The translations under genes were made by a program, and so were the position numbers. A stretch of DNA of 64,000 bases, taken from the NCBI GenBank assembly GCA_013339895.1, contig JABACO010000021.1, forward strand, positions 6,401,585 to 6,465,584. Direction: 5' to 3'. Shown one piece after another: positions 32,301 through 46,404 of the stretch; position 1 is the first letter of the stretch, and the number at the start of each line of letters is the position of its first letter. The notes below the pieces were generated by a model, which was given only the letters and a program-made list of their open reading frames with translations, did not search any database and was not told the origin of the DNA. The DNA comes from Ephydatia muelleri (Eukaryota; Porifera; Demospongiae; Spongillida; Spongillidae).

Positions 32301-35300
32301 GGCTTACTCTTCCATCTAGAATCACTTGAGTTCTTGAATTTGTAATGCTATAAATACATTAATTTCTGTTTTTCTGCCTTTTCCACCGAAGTTGTATGAA
32401 GCCATACTCTGGGTCATTCCTGGCAGACTAAAAGCAATTGACATTGCCTACCTATCATTCTGATATAGATATTACCTGTACTTGCTAAGTAACCATCATT
32501 GTTTGGATGATAAGTAACTCACCTCGTGAAATTGTTGTCTTGATTTCGGATAATTTGTACAAATCAAGTCTTGTGAATGTCCATGCAATATTGTTGATAA
32601 AGAGGTGTTAAATTGGAGGTGTTAAAGGAGAGGTGTTAGTTGTATTGTGGTTATTAATTTAAAATATATAAATAAAATATACATAAACATGGAATTTACA
32701 ATTAGTAAGAAAAGGAGTTTATCCAGGGAAGGTATATTGCCTTCTAGGGTGGTGAGATATATAGATTCACACTGTGGTGTGTGATGGTGAGACCTTGCCC
32801 CTCTTAGGCACATAATGGCAGATCGTAGGAGTGAGAAGCAGAGATGGCATCGTGTCCATGCAATTACGGTAGTATCCTCTTTATGGAAAGCAGATGGGCC
32901 AGACGTTTGTACATGACAGTGGCACGAGCCCCCATGTGTCCTGAAGTTGAGAACACTAATTGAGTAAAAGAACCATGTTCAACTTCCCGGATTCTTTGGT
33001 CATGAGCCCTTCTCATGTAAGCGATAGGCAGATGGAAGCTGGAGATGATGGTAGTAGGACTTGGCATCATCAAAAAAGGCTCTCTGATGTTGGTCACCCA
33101 GAAGCCTTGTGTAGAAACATCAAGACGTGCTTCATCTTCCAAGTTAGCAGTTGCATGAACAAAATGTTTACCTGATAGAGGTTGCAACATGGATTCAGGG
33201 GTTGTGTTTGGGCATACCTCACTGAGGAGCTTGGCAGTGAAATCACTCGCACAGATGGAAAACCTCCAGTAGGACAAATCAGAGCGTGGTCGACTTTATA
33301 TCCTTGACCACAGACACAGTGACTTGGGAGGTGTGTGGGTGGCCAGTTGTATCAAAGGCATAAAGCATCATGAAATGCCCCTTTGTGCAAAGAAAAACCA
33401 TGGTCACTTATGTGTAGAGCAGATATCCAAGAAGAGGAACCCTTCTCACTGCAGAGTTGCATTGATCAAAGAAGAGGAGGTGGAAGGGTGATTTGGAGTT
33501 GGGCGGAGGCAGCAGAGAGTGTTTCTTGCTTCATGGCCCGTACTTCTGTTTTCAACTTGCCTTGAACATAAAAAAAAGATCAGGTGGTATGGTTGTATTC
33601 TGGGATAGAATGAGGGTGACAAGGCTGTCAGTGAGTCTCTTGGAGCAGGAGTATTCAATGGCAGCATCTACGGTAGGCTTGCTTATGCCCAAGCCTCCAA
33701 GATGCACCAGGAGTGCAAGGAGGTCTCTTTCTGCATCACTTATGCTTGGACGACCAGTAATGGCAATGGTAAAGGACATCCTGATAGTGTTCTCTAATGG
33801 CTGTAGCAGAATAGATATGTTATAGGTATGGTATGAAAAGAGAATTTCCACTTTCCCATCAAGCCATGGGTGAAGGCGGCGTAAGCTGCATGTAGTTGAA
33901 TTTTTGCAATTAAAGAAAGCAATGTGACTAGTGACGACCACTCTTTCACCTTTTCATGGATGAAATTTTCAGCAAAAGGATGTAGACCCAATGATTATTT
34001 TTTTCCCTTCAGATGTTATATTTAGACCACCATTTGCAAAAAGTTCAGTTGCATCGACAGCATATGGTGACTTTACAATTAGCTGGATTTGGTTGGGTTA
34101 ACATAATACCCATACCTGGGACTTATGTTGAATGAGCATATCCTGTACAACACCTATGGCATACATTGCCATGACAAGTGGGTCACCTTGGGTTGTGCCT
34201 TCATGAGAAGGGATGGATTCACTGTCAATAAAAAGAGAAGGGCAGTCACGATAGGTATTGATGAACACAGTAGCTAGAGATGGGCAGAGGTGTTGGATAT
34301 TTTTCAAGGCAACTTTTCGGTTTACCTGGGTGTTAAAGACATTAGGCGTATCAATCAGTAACAAGGCTTCCAGTTGCTGGATCATGAAAGATGGTGTACA
34401 TTGAATGAATTGCAGCCTCACATCCAGGTTCATGGCCGGCACAGAGCTGCAAGCTACCTGCAGCTCTAGTAATATCACATTTGATGACAGACAGTATGGC
34501 TTTGCTTATTATTTTCGGTACAGTCTCGCCCATGCCAATGGGTCTTACAACAGCAAGAGCAATAAGCCACAAAAGCTTCAAGGCCGGCTGGGTCTACAAA
34601 TGTGGTACAGTGTATTCTGGCCACCAGTGCTAGGCTCTAACGTACTGTCAGAAGATGAGTGCTTGAGGTGCATAGCTACTTCCACCCAAAGACCACTTTA
34701 TCATCTATGAAACAGGCACAAAGGAATGATCTTTGTGGTTTAGATTAAAATAAAATTTGGGGGGGGGGGGGGGGGGGGGGGGAAGGTCCAAGTCATAGTT
34801 AGTCTCATATACTCCCCACTCACCTCACCTTCCCCAGCACAGGTACATGTAGTAGCAACCAACCTCAGGAGTACACTTTAAATTGGAGTTTTTTTTGTTT
34901 CATATGGATTGGACATGTCCCATTCATTCACCTGTGCACTCATCTTTTATCTCTGCGCACGTCAGTATGGATATGTGTGCTTGTCCACACATATGTTTTT
35001 GTGCAACAAGTGTAAGTATTTGTGGAGGAAAAGAACAGAATTCGCACCCAAAAAAAGATGGGGTAACTTGTACACACAAACAAACCCATTGAAAGCACAC
35101 ACATATTTCGTTTTACAAACACATGAATATACAGCTGCAAGTTAACTTGCCAATGGAACTGTTAACCATTAAGTGTAGTACTGATCACCAAGAAGACTGT
35201 ATATGCAGTCATGAGGCAGTGTAGTGTGCTTCTAATTGCATTAATCACACATCCAATGTTTAGACGACTCAGAAACTGCAGGTACTTCTAATTGTTTTTG

Positions 35301-36129
35301 CATTTTTTTGTGTGATGTGGAAAAAACCGCATCGAATGCTTTAAATGACTCAGAAACCACGAATTATGAGGTCCAAGCTATGTGGCAGGTTGTGTAGCCT
35401 ACCTATGGAAGCCCTTGTTTGCTTGAGCACAATATGACCCACACAATCTCCCATTTCATGCATATGCAGCTTTCACACTGGGGCACACACAGAATTGCTG
35501 GTCCCCATTGATGAACGTGTAATATTTGCAACAAGTAAAATTGCTTCAGTGTTTGCACTTCACACCAGCATTAACAGCTGCTAGGAATCAAGACAGCATC
35601 TGGTGCCTAGCGGATTGTCTTGTTTCGCTGTTTGCACCCCAACCTGTTGTACATTCTTTTCTCCCATTTAAAAATGGAGGTCTTGCTAGTTGTGCATTTG
35701 CCATAGCAACAAGACAATTGATAATGTTTACTGATGGGAACAGCTGTCGTGACAGTGTGTACTTATGGGACAGCTGCCATGATTGCTTCTATTGTGTATG
35801 CAGTTGGTCTGTTATTTAAGTAGCTAACAACTGGAGCCATTCTAGTGCATCTTGACCAGCATATTTCATGCCTCTTGGAGGCTAACAGGGACATACAGCA
35901 TCAATATGGGTATGGCTGGAATGTAAGTATGTCCGCATAGATAGAGAGGGAGGAGAATTACGTGGAAAGGATGTGTGAAAGTGTTGGCATGCCCACTGTG
36001 TACAGTGTTGGCATGCCAGAGTACCTTTGTGACACACTATGGCCTTGTTTGTCTGTTCTGTACCTATGTGTTTCATCAAGCATGTTGATCAGCCATCTGA
36101 TTGTGGTTGTACCTGTGTGTGTGTGTGTG

Positions 36130-36193
<64 letters not shown>

Positions 36194-39100
36194 CTGTGCT
36201 GATGCGTTCCCGCCAGAAGGAGATCGACAAGATCAACATGGAACTGGACAGGAGGACGCAGGAGATGACAGACCTGCAGCTGAGATTGCAGGATGCGGAG
36301 AAAACCTTGGTATGACTTCTCTGTGTGTGTCGTGTAATAGGTATTTCTGTAGTATTGAGGGCCAGTCAATGATACAGTTAGGTGTTGGTTGTTGCTCTAG
36401 TACTTGCTGAAGCTTGCCTGTGATGAGTGTGTGTGTGTGTGTGTGTGTGTGGGTGTGTGTGTGGGTGTGGTGTTTGCTATGCCACATCTTCTGTGTTGTG
36501 TGATGTGGTGTGCTCAGGTTGCATGTTGGACTCACTTTTGTGGTCTCCAGACCACAATGAGGTGCCATGTGGGATCCACTTAACACTGGTGCACTTTGGG
36601 TTCCACTGCTGTGTTTTTAAGTGGCGCTTAAACAGGTGTGGGTGTGGTGAGAGTGGTGTGTGGGCATGTTAACGACAAGAACAGTGTTGGGCAAACTTAG
36701 ACAAATTTCTCTCCAGGCATCCGGTTTGTCTAGTGTAGGTCCAATTTCACCTGACTAACCAAAATGAAGACTTGTTGTGTATAATCCCCACTCCCCCCTG
36801 TATAATCCCCACCCCCCTGTATAATCCCCACCTTCCCCCTGTAAATAATCCCCACTCCCCCCTGTATAAATCCCCCCCCCCTGTAATCCCCACTCCCCCC
36901 GTAATAATCCCCACTTCCCCCCTGTATAATTCCCGACTCCCCCTGTATAATCCCGACGCCCCCCTGTATAATCCCCCCCCCCCTGTAATAATCCTCACTC
37001 CCCCCTGTATAATGCCTCACTCCCCCCTGGTAATAAATCCCCCCCCCCCCCTCCCTAATCTCCCCCCCCCCCCCTGTATAATCCCCACTCATCCCTTTAT
37101 AATCCCCCCCCCCCCCCCCCCCCCCGTATAATTCCAACTCCCCCCCTCATGTAGGCTGATGTGTAATACTCTATGTCAAGCTTCTCAGCAAGTATTGTAT
37201 GCAGTTTCTGGTGCAAGTTGAAATGTGTGCATGTCTTTTAAACCCTAAGCACAGCCTAATCTAAACTGCACCAAACATGGGTCAAGCAAGTATAGATCAT
37301 TGAAGACTCTGCTATTGGTCAATGCCAACAGCATGTTTCTCCCCCTCCTCCCCCACCCCCCATTACATGCGCCAATCTCAGATCAGATCTAGGCCCCTGA
37401 TGTTGTCGGCTATAAAAGCACCCTAAATATGCATCATTGTCTAACATAGGCCACTTAGTGCTGGTGTAAGTCAGATGTAGGAGGGTTTTCAAATGTGAAT
37501 TTAATGAATCAAGTCGTCAAGGAGATCTATGCAGGCCATGCCACTCTACCTTGAGACTAAATAGAGCCAAGTCTGAAACGTGTACCAGGCATGATGTATC
37601 AGTCCTGTTATCGAAAGTGTGCGAAGCTTCAACTTACTCAATTGATTTAACAAAAGTTAAAAGCTGCTTTGGGTACATATCTTGACACATAAATTAATAA
37701 TGTTAATAATTGCATTCCTAGCATTCCGTAACATGAAGAAACATTAATATTATTAATTTTTGAAACTGATCAGAACCAATTGTGTATGTGAATGTTTCCA
37801 GACCCTCCGCAAATATGCAAGGGTGTGGCTATCCCAGACTGCATCCAATTGTGTATTACTGTGTTTGTGATGTGGGCGCCTGAACACTAGGCCTTGTAGA
37901 AGTGGACTGTTTGTTTGTACCAGTGGGTCAGGTCACCGTGCAACACACTTGTACCAGTGGATCAGGTCACCAGTGCAACACACTTGTACCAGTGGGATCA
38001 GGTCACCGTGCAACACACTTGTACCAGTGGATCAGGTCACCGTGCATGCAACACACTTGTACCAGTGGATCAGGTCACCGTGCAACACACTTGTACCAGT
38101 GGATCAGGTCACCGTGCAACACACTTGTACCAGTGGATCAGGTCACCGTGCAACACACTTGTACCAGGGTCAGGTCACCGTGCAACACACTTGTACCAGT
38201 GGATCAGGTCACCGTGCAACACACTTGTACCAATGGGTCAGGTCACCGTGCAACACACTTGTACCAGTGGATCAGGTCACCGTGCAACACACTTGTACCA
38301 GTGGATCAGGTCACCATGCAACACACTTGTACCAGTGGGTCAGGTCACCGTGCAACACACTTGTACCAGTGGGTCAGGTCACCATGCAACACACTTGTAC
38401 CAGTGGATTCAGGTCACCGTTGCAACACACTTGTACCAGTGGATCAGGTCACCGTGCAACACACTTGTACCAGTGGATCAGGTCACCGTGCAACACACTT
38501 GTACCAATGGATCAGGTCACCATGCAACACACTTGTACCAGTGGGTCAGGTCACCGTGCAACACACTTGTACCAGTGGATCAGGTCACCATGCAACACAC
38601 TTGTTTGTTGCACTAAAAGCAGTGGAGTAAAGCATTCAACAAGCGAGTGCAGCAGCCTTGTTCTGTGGGTTTCCTGTGCGCTCATCCCATTTGAAAATTG
38701 GTTGTGCAGTCATTTGGACACACGTTCAAATCGTTATCATCTCTTGAGATGGGTTTGATGCAACATGTGCAACCTTTTGATTTACTGCACCCCCTCCCAG
38801 CACCCCCTACACACACACACACACACACCCCAAAGATCCTAGGGGCATGAGACACTTTTTCCCAGGTCCCAGGGGAGGGGGGGGGGGGGGGCCACATACC
38901 CTCTGGGAGCAAAAAGGGTATGGATGGGGGGGGGGGGGGGGGGGCATTCACACCACAGCATTAGGCCTTCGTTTCACACCTTTGAGTGGTCTCTTTAAGT
39001 TTACTTGGCAGAGGTTTTTGTGGTTTCTATTATGAGAGTTAAGGGTATGTTGGTTACCTTGGAAACCATTAGTGGTCTCGGGTTAAGAGGGTGGGGAGGA

Positions 39101-42100
39101 GGAGATGGGGATTGAACTTCAATTTTTCTCTCCTTGGTTAGGAGGTGGCTGTGTACAACGGGAAGCAGAAGCTGGAAACTAATCAAGCAGGCCAGTCGAG
39201 GTGAGGAGGAGGGAAGGAGAAGCGGTTCTTTGTAATTGCAGGAACCCTGTCCCCTCTCTCTCTCCCAGGTGCTGTGTCTCCAGATGAATTGATTCGCTAT
39301 GCCCATAGGATCAGTCAGGCCAGTTCGACCGTCTCTCCAGTAGGCTGGCAACCAAGTGTGTTAAGTGCACATGCTCACACAGGGATGAACCTCACATAGC
39401 CCTGACCCTCACTTCTCATGTGTACTGACCTCACCTCTCACATGTATTGACCCCACCTGTCATGTGTTCTGATCCCCCCTCTCGTGTGTACTAGTTAACC
39501 TCACCTCTCGTGTGTAATTACCCTCGCCTCTCTTGTGTACTGACCCCACCTCTCATGTGTACTGACCTCACTTCTCGTGTACTGACCCTCACCTCTCGTG
39601 TGTACTAACCCTCACCTCTCATGTGTACTGACCCCACCTCTCATGTGTACTGACCCTCACCTCTCGTGTGTACTAACCTCACCCTCTCATGTGTACTGAC
39701 CTTACTTTTCGTGTGTACTGACCCTCACCTCTCATGTGTACTGACCCTCACCTCTCATGTGTACTGACCCCACCTCTCATGTGTACTGACCCTCACCTCA
39801 TGTGTACAGATCCTCACCTCTCATGTGTACTGACCCCACCTCTCATGTGTACTGACCCACACCTCATGTGTACAGATCCTCACCTCTCATGTGGGAACGT
39901 ACCCTCACCTTTTGTGTGTACAGACCCCTCCCTCCCCCCTCCCCCCCCCCCCTTATCTTGCACTAGTTGTGGTCACTCTGTTATGCATGACTTGATGAGT
40001 ATGAGAAGAAATAAGCTGGCTATGCCATTGTCCATGAAATATTACCAGCATTGTTTACTATAATGGCTAGATAAACTGTTTGCTATCATACCAAACACTG
40101 TTGATGTTCTTACATAATGTTGTTACTGTTTCTAAGGAGGGTGGGATGTATCTGTCATTAGTTACCTGTCGCAAGTGTCTTTGCAATGGAACCTTGTTGT
40201 GGCTAAGCATTCTCTTTGCACAACGTTATGTTTGTGGGCACATTGGTACAGCCAGGCCTACCCTGCTGTCTTTGCATTGGAACCTTGTTGTGGCTAAGCA
40301 TTCTCTTTGCACAACGTTATGTTTGTGGGCACATTGGTACAGCCAGGCCTACCCTGCTGTCTTTGCATTGGAACCTTGTTGTGGCTAAGCATTCTCTTTG
40401 CACAACGTTATGTTTGTGGGCACATTGGTACAGCCAGGCCTACCCTGCTGTCTTTGCATTGGAACCTTGTTGTGGCTAAGCATTCTCTTTGCACAACGTT
40501 ATGTTTGTGGGCACATTGGTACAGCCAGGCCTACCCTGCTGGTCACCCTTGGAATGCGATGGTCACACCTCCCTGTTGCGGTTTTTCTGAACAGTCCTGA
40601 CCTGTGTTACTGTACTCTGCACACATGTATACCCTCATCTGTGTTGCAGCCATCTCCATAATGTACATGGCCAAACCTTGGGTGACTGTTAGCAGTATTG
40701 TGTGGTGGGACTGTGTCATTTGCACTCACAAGGTTTGAAGGTGGGACACTTCATTGCTACTTGTGTGTGGTCGAAATCAGTTTACTTAAATATTATTTCT
40801 GGACCTGTAGGGAAGTGGCTCACGTCCTTGACAACAACAGACACTCAGTGATTTTGTATGTTGCATCTTATTCAGCTCATGCCATCTGCAATGCAAACAT
40901 GATAGCTTGTGCTACTTAACAGTAACACAATACGATGGGGAGTAAAAGGACACTGCCATTTTAGTTGAGAGTGAGGAGGAGAGATATGGGAAAGAGGTGT
41001 GAAACACCATGTAATTGTATTCACAAGACAACACAACTACAAACTAGTGTGACACAAAGGGTAACATAAGCCACCTTCACAGGATTTAACTCTTTGACAT
41101 TTGCGTGTACGGTGTACATCAAAGGGTATGGCAAATTCATTAGTTTTGTAACAACTTGTAGACAGCATTTCAAATACCTTTCTGTCATCCCGAAGTCTGT
41201 ATATGGTCATGAATAGTCAATGTGTACACTTCCTTGGCTACACAGGGGTTCATTAGGTTTGATCTTTGCGTTAGTTGTTGTCATAAAATATGTTCCTGTT
41301 ATCTGCGTATTCCAGGGGATTGGTGGCAATTTTTTTATTCCCCCATTGCAGTTTGAAACCGTCTCTTGGGAGGTCTGTGTAGTTCAAAATGTCTGCATGC
41401 AGTTTGAAACCGTCTCTTGGGAGGTCTGTGTAGTTCAACATGTATGCATTGAATCATTGTTTCAACTAAAAAGATTGTTCGCTTCTGATGTTTATTTACA
41501 TGTAGCAGAAGTCAATGGTAATTTTTAATTTTAACTAATTAATCCGATCCTTAGAACAAATAGTGAGTTCTACCCACCTTATTATTGGTTGCTGGTAAAC
41601 AGCCATTTACAATTTGTCTTGTAGCCACTCCTTGCTTTGAAGTTCTGTGCGGTGCTTGCAAAGCAATTCCTTGGTGTTGGTGTACAGTAGTTTCTCTATT
41701 CGTGGAATTTACTTTCCTATGTGGCTTGAAGAATTAATACTTGCAGATCCCAAAGGTCTGGTTGGGATCATCGTTTGTATAATAGATTAGAGGAGTGGTA
41801 TCAGTGTGTGTGGTTAGGTACGTTGGGGAGGGGGTGCACCTCTGTATTACGTTAGACCTGAGACTTCTGAGGCATGGTTTCCTACCCCACCCCCCCCACC
41901 CCCACCACCCCCCCCCCCCCACTCCAACCCTTTTATATTTGGTTTCAATTCATTAGTTTTTTATTGGGGGGGGGGGGGGGGGGTCATGTATGTGGATTAG
42001 ATTAGGCATATGGGTTCTTTAGGAGAACTTGTGGTTTGTGTACACTCTAAGTGGTCCACTGGATACAGTGGTCACCGCCCCATTGTGGTCAGTTCTGGAG

Positions 42101-43495
42101 GTCCTGATATACTTCTTGCGCCCTCTCTATATTGTGCCCACCTCGCATACATATAATTCTGACCCTGGCAGCTAGACTGCATGCAATTATAGTAAGCCTG
42201 CGGGTTCATTGATACGTTAAATGAGTGGACTACATTGTAAGGGTGTTGGATGTGAGGCAGCACAGCTATGCAAGAAATGTATGCATAGAATGTGCGATTG
42301 TGAGGTTTGAGTCCATTTAAGGCATTGTGGAGCAGGTACGCCTTTTAACCTACTTCCTTACCATAATGGGAGGGTTTTTCTGTGACCCCTGTGCAATGTG
42401 AGGCAGTGGTGCCACACCTATGTGATATGAGGTTATGTGATATGAGGTAGTAATGTCACCTATGTGATATGAGGTAGTAATGTCATCTATGTGATATGAG
42501 GTAGTAATGTCATCTATGTGATATGAGGTCACCTATGTGATATGAGGTAGTAATGTCACCTATGTGATATGAGGTAGTAATGTCACACCTATGAGGTAGT
42601 GGTAGCATGTATGCACAGAGTATTGTTGGGTCTGTGCAACCTGCACTGGTGCTATGCAGAGACTGGGAGAGAGGCAAAGCAGCCGTGGGAGTAGGGTTGT
42701 GCACAAGGCAAAGCTTTTGTAAGCGCTGGCTATAGCACCACTCCCATTATGTGGGTGCAGCTGTTATGGCTCAGTTATGAACTTTTTTTTTGCAAGGCTT
42801 AGAAACATGCCACAAGGCTTCGAACCATGCCACAAGGTGCAAGTGGGTGTGTACATCTTTTTGAATAGTGCACTAATCAGGCGAAGGCTTTATCCTCTGA
42901 GTCGCTGGCAATATGCAATGAACCGAAGAGTGTAAATAAGCTTCCTTTTCAATAATAAATGCAAAATTGCGAGCAAAAATGTTCTATTTTTACACCTAGG
43001 CGTGTGTTTGTGTGCAGACCAGTGGTGAGAAATACTCTAAGCTAATTACTGGAGGTGTGATGTGGTACCCTGTACTGCAGATTTGTACAAGTGTCAGTTC
43101 GCAACATTCTATCTATAGCTGCATTTGACCCCTGGATATTATTAGCTAGTAATGGGGGGGGGGGGGGGGGGGGGGGCTGAGCCCTATTTCAATACCTGCA
43201 TGCATAGGCCTTGTGCTGGTCAGTAGTGAGTGTCGAGGAAGACATGACAAAGGCAGTTCCTTTGTCACTGAATCATGTGAACGAACTGTTTTCCTGGTCC
43301 AGGGTTCTGGTATGTGTGCAGCAGTTGTTATGGTACTCTAATGCAGTTACATTACATTACTGTAGGGAGCTTTAATAGTTGCACTGTTGCGTAAATTCTG
43401 CAGAATGTTTGACCACTGCACTGCTATGTATTTGTAAGGGTCCTCTGTTAGGTACACTTTTGTTTGTGTTGGTGTGTGTGTGTGTGTGTGTGTGT

Positions 43496-43554
<59 letters not shown>

Positions 43555-44370
43555 GTTCTGTTGGTTGGGCCCACTGAAATGTGCCTGACTTTAGGATTTT
43601 TGGAATGAAAAGGTCTGCACAAATATTGATTTTTAAGGATGTGAGACTTCCATATCCCCAACTCAATTGTGCCTTAGTCATTGCACAAAGGGCTGTGTTG
43701 TCTCAGAGTGCTCATTCATTCCAGTGGGATTTTTTGGAATTACAATATCAGTCCAATTTGTTTGCATACACTGCACTGCATACGTGTGGTCTCAAAGCTC
43801 TATCTCAATCTGCTCAGAGATGTGTTCACGTATCCATGTTTGTGGGTACATACATGTTCATGCACTATGTGTACACTGGTGGTCGCCTATATCCCAATGC
43901 TGACGGTCTTGTATTCGTGATTTTGATTGGAATTTATGTGTAGCACTAGCTCCCTGTGAAGAGAAATAGAGAGGCAGTATAGATATGTAGATACTGTATG
44001 TGTCTGAAATAGACGATGTAATTTGTGCCTGCTTCTTTGGCAGATTATGCTGTTTTCTCTCTAGCTATTGAGGTATTTTAATTGCCTTTATAAGGCAGAC
44101 ACATGTCCTGGTAAGCAGAGACTATAGTCACAGTTGAGTGGGCAAACATTTTGGGGAGGAGGATTGCTTTGGTCTTCTGGAAGAGCTGTTCTGTGCAAGG
44201 CACTGTCTTTGCCTAGCCTAGCAGCTGTCAAAAACAATGAATGGTGATGAGTTCATGTGTCATGTGCTTGTTGTGATACATGGAGTGGACACACTGATTG
44301 CTTTAATCAGTTTATTGCTGGATAGCTCTTTGAGTGAGTCAGTGTGTGTGAGTGTGTGTGTGTGCGTGTG

Positions 44371-44441
<71 letters not shown>

Positions 44442-46358
44442 GCGGCCTGCAAGCACATCTCACTATGTTCAATCCTGACAATTCAGGTGAATATTTGGAC
44501 AGGGTGGAAGAAAGAACTGGTCCGTTGTTTGTAAATATGATGACATTGCTTTGAGTGTTGTTTAAGGGTTCTGTGTCCATAGTGTGTCTTCCATTGGTTC
44601 TTGTACGATGAATGTTTTGAATATTTGAGAATCTCACTGGCAGTCATATTCAAATGGAGCCGCACCATTTAGTAAGGAAAGCTCAGTACGGAAGGGGCTG
44701 GTTATCTCTACAGTAACCTCCCTCATCCCCCATGAAAACAGTCGCCTGACAGTGGGTACTGTACCATGATACGAATGGCACTGGAATGCCAGTTTGGTAT
44801 GGTGTTTCACTTCTCTTGAAATGCCGGCATCAATAGGGGGATAGTTTATGGATTGCAATCAGCATACTCCCACTAATTAACTAATCAGAAATCGATCACA
44901 CAAATGTATTGTATGGTCATGGAGACATATGCTTTTCCACATGACACGAGGTATATGGAGAATTGGCTGCATAACCCGCCCCCTCAGATACACTAAGTGT
45001 TCGTGGGTAATTGGTTAGACCTGTACAACTATTGATGCCTTTAGTTACCATTAAAGTAGTATTGGCATATTGAATTGTGTTATCTGTATTTGATATCAAA
45101 CCCTTAATATAATATGTGTGTTCTTAATCAATATGAAATCAGATAATTGTTCCAAAAATCATGAGGTGACCTCTTAAAAGACAAGCAAGGCCACCTAGTA
45201 AGTACTAGAGGGGAGGGGCTTAACATGTCCTAGATAAGCAGAGCTTCCAGCTGGTGTAAGCAAAGTAAAGAGAGTACCAAAGTGCTTCCAACCAAGTGTG
45301 CCCCGACATAGGGGTTCCCTACTTACACACTGCATCGCAGTGTGCTGCATTTCTGACTTGATCGTGTGTTTTCACCCACTGGAGGCTTCTGAGTGTATTG
45401 GAAGCAATTACATGGCACATGTTCTCTGTATCTCAAACAGGTGTTCTGTTGTGTACTGTTTATCAAAGGCTACCTTGTGGGTGTTTGTGCTGTCCCGTCG
45501 GACAAGTTCGTTCCCACAGCGGGTTGCCAGGCATCGCCCTGTGTAACATGACTTCTAAACGTTTCATCACAGCAGCTGCTCAGCCCACCCTTTCCTGTCC
45601 AGGCTTTCATCTCTTCCCATTCAGCTGATAGTGCTGCCTGAGCACTTCTCAGTCCTTCTTTTAAAAGAGACTGCTTTCTGATTGGCAGTTGCACATAGAC
45701 GGGACGGGAGGTATTTGTGGATTGCTTGTCTGGTTACCACTTGTTCGCGTATTTGTGGAATGCCTGGCGTTTTGGGACAGTGTTCAGGGTTTCTGTGTTG
45801 CAGTTTTGGAGTTCTTGAAGCACAACCACAACCTGAGGACTCTTAAACATGTGCACCTCGGTGTTAATGGATTGGCATTCAGTTATTACCTCCTGGTAAG
45901 GCTTAGGGTCCAGACAGCTGTGCTTTTAGTGAGGTGATAACTGTTGTGATAGTGGCGCTAGCAGCTGCTTGTGTGGCCTCTTTAGTAGGCGCTGGTGTCA
46001 AATTTGTGAGTATTGCATTTATGTGTAAGCAATAGGGCAACAACCTTTGACTCAGCTGTGTATTCTTGCTGGCGTGGGACTTCAGTTCTTTTCCACCTTC
46101 TATTTATCCTAAATGATGGGGAGGGTCTGTTAGGAAAGTCTTGCCAGGTAATCTGGCAAAGAGGTGTACAAGGACTGCTGTGGGAAACGGATGCAATTGA
46201 ATTGTTTTGCACCCAAGTGCCCAGAGGCTGGTCCAAATACCTCCATAAAAGTCGTCTAAGCGCTGTTGTTGACGAGGTCGGATAAAAGTACGTGCATCCA
46301 AAATGTCTGAATACAGGTTTGTGATACATGCTCTCTGTGTGTGTGTGTGTGTGGGTGT

Positions 46359-46404
<46 letters not shown>

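Noticed and set aside
37902-38758. Three overlapping long open frames with repeated Cys-Thr-Ser-Gly-Ser-Gly-His peptides
   Set aside because: The 34-bp unit lacks stops and is not a multiple of three, so all frames stay open; it is intronic minisatellite.
40080-40661. Apparent protein repeats rich in Leu/Cys
   Set aside because: The 91-bp repeat shows the same peptide in successive frames, which a real protein repeat would not.
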